This document shows positions 13,301-23,830 of a DNA stretch of 64,000 nt, piece after piece. The position numbers were made by a program, and so were the translations under genes. The DNA is taken from the NCBI GenBank assembly GCA_905250125.1, contig CAJNOL010000189.1, positions 148,144 through 212,143 on the forward strand. Reading direction: 5' to 3'. This stretch comes from Rotaria sordida. Its lineage: Eukaryota; Rotifera; Eurotatoria; Philodinida; Philodinidae. The notes under the pieces were generated by a model, which saw only the letters and a list, made by a program, of their open reading frames with translations, was not told the origin of the DNA and did no database searches. The first letter of the stretch is position 1; every line of letters starts with the position of its first letter.

Positions 13301-15632
13301 ATACATTGAACATTTTTTTCTAATAAATTTAAAAGATATTGAATTATTTTTGTACATAATAATGTTTTTCCTGATGCACGACTACCAAATATCATAAATG
13401 GATAATGTTCAGTTGTATTTGCTAATGATAACCATTGTTTAAATGAAGTATTATTTTCAATAAAATAATTAAAACCAAGACATGTATATGATGAATATTT
13501 AAAATAATATTTTAAATGTATAAGAATTTCATTATAAAAAATTTGTTCAGAATTTTTAAAATGATTTAATATAGATAAATTATTAAAATGTTGATTTAAT
13601 GATTTAATACGTAAAAATATTGATGCATTTAATGTACGTAAATAACGTTGATAATCTGAATCATCAAATTGAAATTCACCATTATCTTTCCATAAAATAT
13701 TAAGTATAATACGATTATCTTCAATTTTAAAATCATTATTATCATTATTTGATAAAATATTTGTTATTGATTCACGAAAACGTTTTAATTTTTCTTGACG
13801 AATTTTATCCAAACGACCACCAGGAAGTAAATCAATATAATGCTCATTACCTTTACTTTTTTCATTTAAACCTTTTGAATACAAAACAAAAAAAAAAAAA
13901 GATTAATATGAAAATTAATTATTTTCATATAACTAATCATAATAATTTATTTTGAATATTGAAGAGTAAAAGATTAATATTTTTATGTAAATATTTTTTA
14001 TATTATTTTGGATATTAATGTTAACATGTACTCTAAATTTGACTCGATGACATTTAGTAAAAAAAAAAAGAAGAAAAACTCATTATTTTGTTTCTTTTTT
14101 TTCTATAAATAAATAGAGATGAAGATTATTACACTCTTTACTATAATAATTTTGATAAAGAAAATGCAAAAAAATAGTTCAATGTCATTAAGTTTGTACT
14201 TTTGTCGTGAAAGAGTCTAGTTATAGTAATGAATGTTTATTTCATATATAGATTATCTTGATGTGAATTTTATTTGAGATGAATGAAGCAAATCAATTAT
14301 ATCTGAACGAGAAAAAATCTTTATTGAAACAAAGATCAGAGAGAATTTACCAAATTTATTCTCTTAATAAGATGATATAGTCAAATATTCCATTATATTC
14401 ATTTAAAACTATCTAATAAAACTATATATGTAAGAAATTTTTGGAAATATATTTATTTTTAATCATAATTATGAGATATGACATAAGTTGATTTTGTTTT
14501 TTGTTTCAAAGTATCTTAATAGATATCTCAAGAGACAAAATGCTTAATAAATTTTATATATGCAGATTAGATATAAGATGAATGTTGATCTTGTAAGGAG
14601 TTCTAAATTAGATGTCACAATATATAACGATAAATTTTTGTTTTCTGTTTTCTTCATAGAAATAATTTTTTCTAGAATTTTTTTTTTTTGTCAAAAACCT
14701 TAAAATAAATAAAAACATACCATCTAATTGTCTTAAAATACACATAGAACCAGATGGAGATAATTTAATTGAATAATTAAATAACATTTCAACATATGAA
14801 AGTAGTTGAATATCATGCATAGATTTTATATTTGATTTTTCATTTACAACGCTTAAAAATAGATCAACTAAATTTCCATATGCTTCATTCCATTCTTGAT
14901 TTTCACATGCATTTATATCATATGTTGATATTGAACGTGATGGAATATTTGAAAAATTTTCATCTGGATCTTTTAATTTATATATTGGTGGAGAAAGTTT
15001 ATCATCTAATAAATACCATTGTTCAAGTAATTTAATATCTAAACCAAAAAAAGAAAAAAAGAAAATTAATTAAATGAAAATATTTAAGAAAACTTGTTTT
15101 TATTTACCTTTGCCTAAATCAGTTGCAGAATTTTTTATATTATTAAAATCTATTGTTGATAATTCAATAGGTAAAACAATTTGACCATATTTATTTCCAA
15201 CAAAAGTTAATAAAAAATGTCCAGTTGATGTTTGATAAGTATCTTTAAGTTCTTTCATATAACGTAATATATGATATGGATTTTTTGATAAATCAAAATT
15301 CCAATTCAAATTACAATCAATAAAATAAATATAAATACCTTGTGTTAAAAAATATTGTTGTAATTTAGGTAAAGTTTCAGTTACTAACATGTCACGTTCA
15401 ATATCAAATTCTAAATAAAAACAAAAACAAAAAAAAGAAGAAAAACAAATATATTTTATTTCATATTTGTTATTTTTTTTTTCTTCTTACCATCTTTATT
15501 TGATATAATAAGAATTTTAATTTGATTCCAAAGTATTTTTGGTAATTGACTACCATTGAATAATACTTGACCTTGCATTACATTTGCATAGGTGTTGAGA
15601 TTATTGTGATTATTAACATATCCTGATACCAT
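1369..15632 (-). CDS. NACHT and WD-repeat domain protein (NWD1/NWD2-like), 23 exons
   Basis: The family comprises large cytosolic STAND-type ATPases, thought to assemble through NACHT and WD domains. Exons (minus): 15632-15491, 15410-15108, 15038-14721, 13871-13024, 10861-10489, 10411-10208, 10150-9949, 8451-8345, 8282-8049, 7988-7731, 7676-7553, 7499-7312, 5271-5066, 5010-4831, 4771-4442, 3125-3006, 2938-2865, 2801-2636, 2581-2470, 2053-1970, 1893-1786, 1711-1601, 1544-1369. All junctions are GT-AG and phases agree, giving about 1,655 residues (human NWD1 and NWD2 are similar in size). The N-terminal region has the FDIERDML and ILRYMKEL patterns typical of this family. A Walker A motif GSRASGKT lies near residues 417-424 and a Walker B-like FILMIDGIEE about 85 residues later. 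The C-terminal half is a run of WD repeats (STDRTIKLF, GSRDRLIVVI, SRDQTIKRW, GSRDTTVKVY, GEDFSCKLW). The start is the first ATG of exon 1. The last exon is read to TGA at 1369-1371, but a GT at its CTT-GTAAGT could also be a donor. NWD1 versus NWD2 is unresolved. Confidence 0.85.
3205..4402. mobile_element. Foldback element filling an intron of the NACHT-WD gene
   Basis: The intron between the exons ending at 4442 and starting at 3125 is almost entirely one large inverted repeat. The left side, from about 3205, runs GAGGTACTCGATAAAA, then GCATTCAATGCATCGA (about 3252), then the block from about 3408 to 3628 that includes AGTGAATTTTCAATA. It matches the reverse complement of the right side: about 3876-4082, the block near 4345, and GAGGCATTCGATAAAA ending at about 4402. 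No transposase reading frame is seen, so it looks non-autonomous. Arm identity is moderate, with small indels. Confidence 0.7.
5870..7120. mobile_element. Second foldback element in an intron of the NACHT-WD gene
   Basis: Inside the 2 kb intron 5272-7311, about 300 bases at 5880-6180 match the reverse complement of about 6815-7110. Both carry the shared blocks ATAAGGATCATGGA and AAATTTGGAAATTTCACAGT. About 630 bases lie between the arms. No coding capacity is recognised in the spacer. The outer limits are approximate because similarity fades gradually. Confidence 0.65.
9130..9400 (+). repeat. Diverged dispersed repeat shared by two introns
   Basis: This part of intron 8452-9948 resembles 5460-5690 in another intron of the same gene, in the same orientation. 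Shared blocks include ATAGATAGAT(T/C)TAAT and AAAATG(G/A)GT(T/C)G(G/A)AAATTC, followed by GCAACGAT or ACAACGAT and a TTTTCTAG block. The similarity is patchy and indicates an old dispersed repeat. Its full length and ends are not clear. Confidence 0.45.
11075..12045. mobile_element. Third foldback element with a GC-rich degenerate core
   Basis: In the 2.2 kb intron 10862-13023, the segment at about 11075-11262 matches the reverse complement of about 11887-12045. Shared blocks are GATGTTCATTTGATGA, AGTAATAGAAAA and TTCTTGAGATAT. Between the arms are two unusually GC-rich patches, about 11263-11345 and 11505-11600. They are built from degenerate GGGTCC/TCCGGA units such as GGGTCCGGGTCC and contrast sharply with the AT-rich surroundings. 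No reading frame is recognised. Confidence 0.6.
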
Positions 15633-17556
15633 TTTTAATATAAAAATAATGATTTGTTGTTCACGTCGTCTATTATAATGTCATTTATGAATTCAACAAC
15701 TTCGAATGATTGACATATCAAAAAAAAAAGCGAATAAGAGGTAGAATATATGATGTCGAGCTTTATTTTTTTGTAGATTAATGATCATGAACATAAAAAA
15801 GCACTCGTAGAAATAGGTTTATTGACTATGATTTCTCTTTCAATTGCTAATATTGGAAAAACTGGGCGTGTGCCTTCTTTTTTTTTTAATAATTTTTCTG
15901 CTTTTAGTTGTGTTTTTTCAACGTGATACAGAACAGATTTTTTTTTCAGTTAGAAATGTCTGACAGATTCAATGTACATCATCATTAATCAAAATGCCAA
16001 AAAAACTATAGAATGAAAATGTGTCATTCTCTTATATCAATAAAAGAATATGAGAAGTGCATGTCCTATTGAGTGAAACAAAAAAAAATTTTCTTTTTTA
16101 TTTATATTTATATGTTCGACTCGTAGCTATAGAAAATAGTAATGTTTATCTAGTAGGTTCATATTTTCTTTTTTGTTTTCCTCTACTTAATCAATAAATT
16201 GATCTGTATTCTATTATTAGAGTTTCAACATGCCCCGGGAGACACTCCTTATATCGACTCTTTGTCCTATATTATCAGAAGAAAAAAAAAAGTAGTAAAT
16301 TAAGTACATACGAGATACACTGACATAGAAAGGAAGTCAATCAGTGAACCATTGAATAACGTCGTTATTTGATGACAATGAAAACAAAATTTAGACAAAT
16401 ATATTTTTATTTTCATTGCGCTTTACTAGAATATTTCATCTGCTTTTCCTTGTTCTCTTATCAATATGTATATATATATTTCCATTGTTTTCTCTCTCTC
16501 ATTTGAATACGGTTAGTATTTTTGTTTGTGCCTCTTCTATTTTTATTACTATCATCTCAAACATCCAATTGATAAGTAGCACTAGTTAGAAAAAGCATAA
16601 GCTCTAATGTGAAGACAAAGTAGGCGTTTTTATCGCGTGTTCTAATAACATCCAACATTTTTTTTGCTATTCTTCTCGTTTTTTTTGCTCTTCTCGTATT
16701 CTGACGTCGAGAGATGAAAGTAGACGAGAGCAGGAAAGTTCAAATATTCACTAACTCTTACTGACATCATACAAATAAACTGGCAAAAAACGACTGTGCG
16801 TGTTAAAATAAGTTTTTGCTTCTCTTTTTTTGTTCTCTATCGAAACTATCATAGCGTTCTCTGGAGTGATAGAAAAAAAAAAGAAAAATACATTACTACC
16901 ACCATTACTACTACCATCATCATCATCATCTTTTTCTTACAGATGAGTCGATTACAATACAACAATATGACTCGATTATATATATATATTTTCTTTTTTG
17001 CAAAGAATTGTTGCTCTTGTAACTGCTATAATCACTGCTATGACTTAGTTCTATCAAATATGAGAAAAATAAGAAAAAAAAATGTAATTATCTTAGTAGA
17101 GAGTCGTCTATATTCATTTTTTTTTTCGGAAATCCTCAAATTTTTTTTTTTTTTTTTTTTTTTCATTCAATTTATTGTTCCCAATTAGTAGGGTTAACAG
17201 AAAAGAAATACAGTGTAAAGAACAAGCACAAAAAGAAAAAAAAAAAATATTACTGACAAACATAAATAAATAGATAGAGTAGAAAATTACAATCAATGAG
17301 GAAAAGAAAAGGAGATTTCAGGGTACAGCGTTACTACCAAGTCAGTTGCTCTCTGCTTCTTCTGTTCTATATATTTTTACGCGTTAATCTCTAAGTAAAA
17401 GGTCTTTTTTTTCACACTTATAAAGATGAAGTACAGAATACAAAGGGAGAAATCCGAATAATTAGAATAGATTTATACATAGAGTTAATACATAAGTAAT
17501 TCGAAAGTTAACAGTACATTTATATATAAAAAACAAAAACAAACAAACAAACAAAA

Positions 17557-17587
<31 letters not shown>

Positions 17588-20500
17588 CACCGAGAACAGT
17601 TTTAGAAAATTTTCTTCTTTCCTTCTTTTTTCTTCTAAAGATCTATCTCTTGTGTACTATACAATCTAATTCGGTTTTCTTTCAGTTTAATTCGGTTTGT
17701 TTTGTTTTGTTTTGTTTTGTTTTTTTTTTTGGTTTAACTGTTGTGGTTTTAAGGGGGAATTAAGTGTCTACAGATAAACTCTTTTATTTCCCTTGAGGAA
17801 GTTCGAAAGTAAAGGAAATCCTCAAATAGTTTGTCTCGTTTGCATATCTAGTGTTAGAAAGCGAGAGTCGATTGAATCAAATTTTCCGAAAAGAACGAAC
17901 ATAATAAATAAAAAATGATCTGTACTAGAGCATATTACATTCATACATCTACTATGAATGTAAAAGTATACAGCAGAATAATATTTTTTTTTTCTGTTGG
18001 AACATGCAAAGAAGAATTCTTATCCGTTGTATTCATTCATATGATTGCTAAGCTTAACACAATCTCTTCTATACAGCTTTGCATGTATCTTTATATGTAA
18101 TATAGAAACTAATCGAGTGTAAATATGATAGACGTAACACTGGAATATATTAGGCATCAATGATTAAAATTACAATATGAATGATAGAAAATCTTTTCTT
18201 TTTTGTTTGTCAAGCGAAAATAAAAGCTTTGAGATAAGTAGAAATTATTAGAGTATAGATATTTATAGAATATAATCAAAATAATCTAGTAGAATAATAC
18301 GTTTCCCATAATGTCACACAGCTCTACCAAGGGGAACAGGTACGATTTTACGGTTAATCCAAGTCTCTTGATAATATCGTCTTTATTTTAATAATACGGA
18401 TAAATTTATATAAATGATTGATTGTCATTAAATTTTTTAATTGTGAAATAGAATGTGTCATGAAAATGAAAGATTAATTGTAATAGATATTTAGAATGAA
18501 TAATACTAAATCTATGCATGTTCATATAGTTCAAGGTTACAATCGTCTATTTTCATGATCATCTATGAAGAAATATAGAGCAAAAAAGAAATTTTACATG
18601 TCTTTCGTGCACAAAAAAAAATCATATCGGAGCATTTTTGTCACTTAATATTATTCTTTTTTTTTTTTCTTTCTATCTAAAACAGAAATACACGATAGTC
18701 ATGTAAACCATTGTATCTCTTTGAGGAAAATTTGTTTTGCAATCATCTTTGTATGTTTAACTTGGATGTTTAAAAAATCTCCAAAGAAAAAAATCTCGCT
18801 TCTCAAAGCGTTCTATTTTTTTTTTTGGCGAGATGAAACGGATTACAAGGGCGATGGACCATATGCTGAATAGGCAACGCAAATGTTTAACGAACCGACA
18901 ATGACACAATGGCTCTCTTTAGCTACTTTCGGAATTTTTGATCTCGTTCTTGATGACATTGAACAATGATGGATAAATGAAGTGTGTCAATTGATATGAC
19001 TTATGTACTTTTGAAAGAAAAGACAAAACACATTCGAAATGTAAAAAACAAAAATTAATAATTACTGTTTGTTTTTCTAGTATAATATGTCATTGACAAT
19101 CGTTATTAATATGTTTATTTTTAGAGTAAAATTAGCATAATGTCGAATAGAAAATGTTTTTCATGGAATAATAAAGTAATATATTTATAACTCGACAAAA
19201 AAAAATGTCATTTTGTAATCCATTGTGTTATAATGATATATTTGTGTATAATTTTTTTTTTGTTATTATGATAAACTTTTGATTAATTTAAAGAAATAGA
19301 AATTTGAATATTTCTATTGCTAGAGTATTGTATGTATTAAAACTGTGTAGTTTAAGATAGAATAATTAGTTAATATATATGTATTATCTTTGAATTGGAA
19401 GTTTATTATCAGTTTATTCAATGTGTAAGATGCTCATCAAATGAGATAGAAGTTTCAAGTTCCATCGAAACTTCAAATGCTGAATTAATAAGAATATATG
19501 TGGACTATTTTGAATGTACTTAGGAGCATATAAAAAGCAGTGAAGAAAGTATTTTATGTCTTTAGAAACATCTTAAAGAAACTTTCTATATAATCTGATA
19601 GTAAAAAGATAATGCTCTACATTTCTTTTGATATTTGATCATTCTTCAACTAATATTACAAAAATAAGATTTCGATAAGAAATATTTATTATAATATATG
19701 ACAGTAATATTAGATCGGTTTTTCTTTTTTTTTTGTTCTCGTCTTCTCTAATGTCTAGCCATCTATACATATTAAAGGGTACAAAAGTGATGATAATAGA
19801 ACAAAAAAGAAATACAAAAACAAGTTCGTGAAGTCATTATTCCATTAAATGTTTGAAATAATCCTCTTGATTATTCACATTCAATCTCATTCATTGAATC
19901 CTTTTATCAAATGTTTTTTTTTAATACTCTTCTTTGTTCAATGTATTCATGAACATGTTTACAACACAATGCAATGGTTTTCAATCACTTAAATCTTGTT
20001 TGATAAAGTCGAATAGGCAAAAACTATATTGTACCATATCCGGAGCATTATCTCAGTAAAAAACTTGATGAACTTGTTTCTGCGTTTCTTATTTGTTCTA
20101 CTATCACTACTTTTTATGTACTCTAATATATATATATAGACGGCTAGACACTACAGGAGGAGGTGAGAAAAGAGTAAGAAGAAGAACATTGCAACCATCA
20201 ACAATAGGATATACATCAAAGATAAAATGCGAGCTAGAATTACTGTCAAATAAAATAACTCACTGCTCTTATCAACATTTTTATTATAATAATATTACTT
20301 GAAGAATGATGAAACATCAGAGAAATGTAAGGCACTAGTTTTTACTTTCAAATTATAGAGAGAGAAAGTTTCTTTAAGATTTTTATAAGAAACTAAAGTA
20401 CTATCGTCACTATTTTAAGTATGTACTAAGTATTTTTTTGCGTAGCTAATAAGATATTTGGCTTCTAGACAGAAACTAAAGATGTTATTCTCACAAATAA

Positions 20501-21273
20501 ACTCAATACTTGAACAGTATGGTCACGTATTAGGAAACCATTGATTTTTATTCTAATTCATTTTGCTATATTTTTTTTCTAAGATGAGAACAACAATATC
20601 TAAGGCTTTTCTATAAGTTCATAATGAGTAACAAGTTTCCAACATGCAAAAATTGGTTTAATTTCCCCCCAAAAAAGAAATTCTTAACTGTGATATTATC
20701 CTGCAAACGGAACTACATTGTATTGAACTTATACTGATGAGATATTAAGTCTAAAATGAACATAAAAATTAATCTTTTCGATTATTATTACTCAGGCAAA
20801 ATTGAATATATCTCAATACAAATTTAGTTCTTCATGTAATATGTACATCTCTTATTCAGCAAACATATTTCAATATATCAATAGACTTCATCAGACTTTT
20901 TTTTTTTATTTAATTATATTTTATCCACATGCTATCGATTTGTTTCGATCATCCTTACATACTTGATAAGATTCGATAATGATACGAGTTTAATTAATAC
21001 AATCAAAATTCTAAATACAAATTAGATAATAAATATTTAAAAAATTTATGTAAATATTTCATTCTTTATTAGAGATGATCTCATAAGATTCAATTACGAT
21101 ATATACATGATAAATTACAATAAAATTAACCTCAGTTTACAATTTAAATTAATTATTCGAAATATCATTGTGTTCTCCTTTGTAAAAACAAAATATAATA
21201 CAACTTTTTTTTTTTTTTTTTTTGTTTATACAACATAACGAATTTAAACGATAATTATTGATAATTAAATTAT
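15633..21273. other. 5.6 kb intergenic region, no gene recognised
   Basis: This is the upstream region of the NACHT-WD gene (minus) and the downstream region of the orphan membrane-protein gene (minus). Simple sequence is abundant: a poly-T of about 22 bases at 17141-17163, (AAAC)n near 17532-17554, (AT)n at 17564-17587 and (TTTTG)n at about 17695-17725. Open frames here translate to low-complexity, Lys/Phe/Ile-rich sequence without domain features and were not called. Confidence 0.6.
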
Positions 21274-21738
21274 CTACTGTATAGTTTGCGTTCTTTTTTG
21301 AGTAAGACAATACCGAATAATATATACTAGAACACCAAATATAATGAATAAACCCGAAAGACTGATAGTACCAATCCATACATATCGTGATGTATGTCCA
21401 CCACAACGAGCTTTATAAACAGAGCAAAATCTTGTTGATTGAGGTGATTCAATTGTTAAAGTATAATCCCATGCATCATGAATAGAGTCTATAGTAAGAT
21501 CAATATCACAATTATGACAATTGATTGTTTTATTTAAATAATGTTTGCCTGGCTCAATATCTGTATTATAACTAAGATATGTTTTTATTGGATGTTGACA
21601 TTCCTTTGATGTTGATATATTAAAATGAATATAATCATCTGTACAAGTTGAACCAATAATGCATATTTGACATTCAGTACTTTGACCGGACGAAAAATAT
21701 AAGAAAAGTAAGAAAGTCTTTATCATCATTATAAACAT
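21274..21738 (-). CDS. Small cysteine-rich single-pass membrane protein, family unknown
   Basis: This is an uninterrupted 154-residue frame. The start has a hydrophobic signal peptide (residues 1 to about 18, MIKTFLLFLYF core). The predicted ectodomain carries eight cysteines (23, 26, 32, 47, 74, 77, 105, 112), including two CxxC pairs, and two N-glycosylation sequons (Asn40, Asn69). A strong transmembrane segment at about 119-142 is followed by a short basic tail. The even cysteine count and the topology argue that it is a real type I membrane protein. I do not recognise the family. A TTTAAATA element about 30 bases upstream of the ATG and a TGACTCA (AP-1-like) site between them could be promoter parts, but this is only suggestive. 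Confidence 0.7.
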   Translation of the reverse strand: MFIMMIKTFLLFLYFSSGQSTECQICIIGSTCTDDYIHFNISTSKECQHPIKTYLSYNTDIEPGKHYLNKTINCHNCDIDLTIDSIHDAWDYTLTIESPQSTRFCSVYKARCGGHTSRYVWIGTISLSGLFIIFGVLVYIIRYCLTQKRTQTIQ

Positions 21739-23830
21739 ATTACATAAATGTATCGTGACTCAGGTTATTTAAAAAGTTGTTTTTTTCTCTTCTTCTTATC
21801 TTAATATTAGAAAAACATTTGTTATATTCTATGTTAGTCTGTCCTCATAATTGATCAAAACTTTTTTTGTATAGTTATCATCAATTATTTTTTATTAAAT
21901 AAATACAATTTTTAATATGAAATAAACTTGAATGTTTTGTAATAAGATAATATAATAGTGGAAAATAATATTCTTTTAATCTGTTGATTTTCATATTTTG
22001 TTGAGTAAAAAACGACAATATTTTTATCAGATTTTTAATAGATAAGACTGTCAATGTACTTCAAATAAAGTATCTTAAGAGATATCTTATACAAAAACAC
22101 CCTTCCATATAAGTTTAAAATCTAGATGAGATTGAGATTGTATTTTGAAACTTTGAAATACAAGGAATGCATCAATAATATATTTGTTAAGTAAATGATC
22201 TGTAGAAATATCATTAACATATATATATATATATTAGAAAACTTGTTTATTGATAGTTTGACTAAGGTCTTTTTTTAGTACAATTCTCATGAGAATATAC
22301 AAAGATAGTTACACTAGTTATATTTAATAAACTAATTACTACATATTTTTTTTTCTTTTGAATTCAATATATAGCTCGACGATTTATTTTATAATGGAAA
22401 AATTGAACGATTACTCCAATTGTAATAATTAGTAACCAGTTTGCTTTTTATTCAATTGATATGAGTAGAGATTCAGAAAAAAAATATTTATTTGAGCTTT
22501 TATTAATCAGTACCGCAATAATAGTAATAATTATTTGTTATTTACATCGAAAAACACAATAAACATGAAATATTATGTCATATTGTAGATTTTTTTACAT
22601 CAAATTTATCAATATAAAATTGCATTTTAACCTTTCATACGTCTGTCTCGTTCGAAAAATTTAATGCGGAAAAGAACTAAACGTCTATAATTAGAAAATT
22701 TGTCATAGTTTGTGATTATTTCTTATTTGTTTCATAATAAGGAACACAGATAAATAAGATTCAAGTCAATAAACAAATGACATAGAAATCCAATTATCTT
22801 ATGCTCATAAATTCTGAAACTTGAATACAACAACAAACATTAATCAGTTTATGATTCATACAATCAATAATAATAGATCAGTCAACAAACTTGAAATGTA
22901 CACAATGAGAATCTCTTACTTTACTTTATTAGTAAATATAAAAGAGAAAAATATAGAATACTGATTACATTTTTTGTGTAAATTCTAGTACAAATGAACT
23001 ATATTATATTGTTATTTAGAAACTTTTATTTTTATATATTGCTTGAAGAAACGTATTTCAAATTCAACTGAATTCACATGTCAATTGTTACATTTACACA
23101 TAAATGATAGTAACAAGAAAAACATTTATTCGAAAAGTTCTTCGACAAACTAAACGATTGTTTTCGCTTTTGTCTCACAATTCGCATAGAATCAATAGAT
23201 TCATTCATATATTGCTTTGAAATTAGATGTTTATGTAATACTTTATATAGTTCATTGAAAATTACAAATATATTTGACTTTTAATTTATTCAATAATATA
23301 GAACTATATTATCTTTATCCTTTCGAATGTAATCTTCTCCTGTTCTTTCACTTCATTAAAATTTTATTAAGTCAAATATCCTATTTCAAATAAATAAATA
23401 CATTCATATATTCTTCATTTCTAACTCTTGACATTTTTTTTTTTTTTATTTAAACATACAATATCATAGAAAGAAAAAAAATCTTTTTTTTAATAAATAT
23501 CCACAATAAAAACAACAAATCATACAATAAAATACATGCTATTTTATACAAAAAAAAAAAATCTGCAAGTATAATTATATAGTTGAATAGAAGATGACTA
23601 AAATGTTGCAATCAACAGTTAAAACAACTGCTCGATTAAAAAGAATAAGACTAAAGATAATTCCTGATGAAAAAAATGTCTCATCTAGAAAAGGAACTAT
23701 TTTCTATGAAGAATAGTTTAAAAAGTATGTGTATTAGCTTATCGCTAAATAATAAATGCATATATTATAATAGTCGTTGATTTCTATTCATAAAAAATAA
23801 GACTAAGAAGAAAAGAAAATAAATTTAGAA
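21739..23830. other. 2.1 kb intergenic region, no gene recognised
   Basis: This AT-rich spacer lies between the minus-strand orphan membrane-protein gene and the 3' end of the AF10-like gene. Short (TA)n runs (near 22219-22234) and homopolymers occur. No frame with domain-like or codon-consistent sequence was seen. The right end probably includes the 3' untranslated region of the AF10 homologue. Confidence 0.55.

Noticed and set aside
16796..17296. Open frames on both strands
   Set aside because: They are created by long A/T runs and simple repeats. The translations are Lys/Phe/Ile-rich with no domain features.
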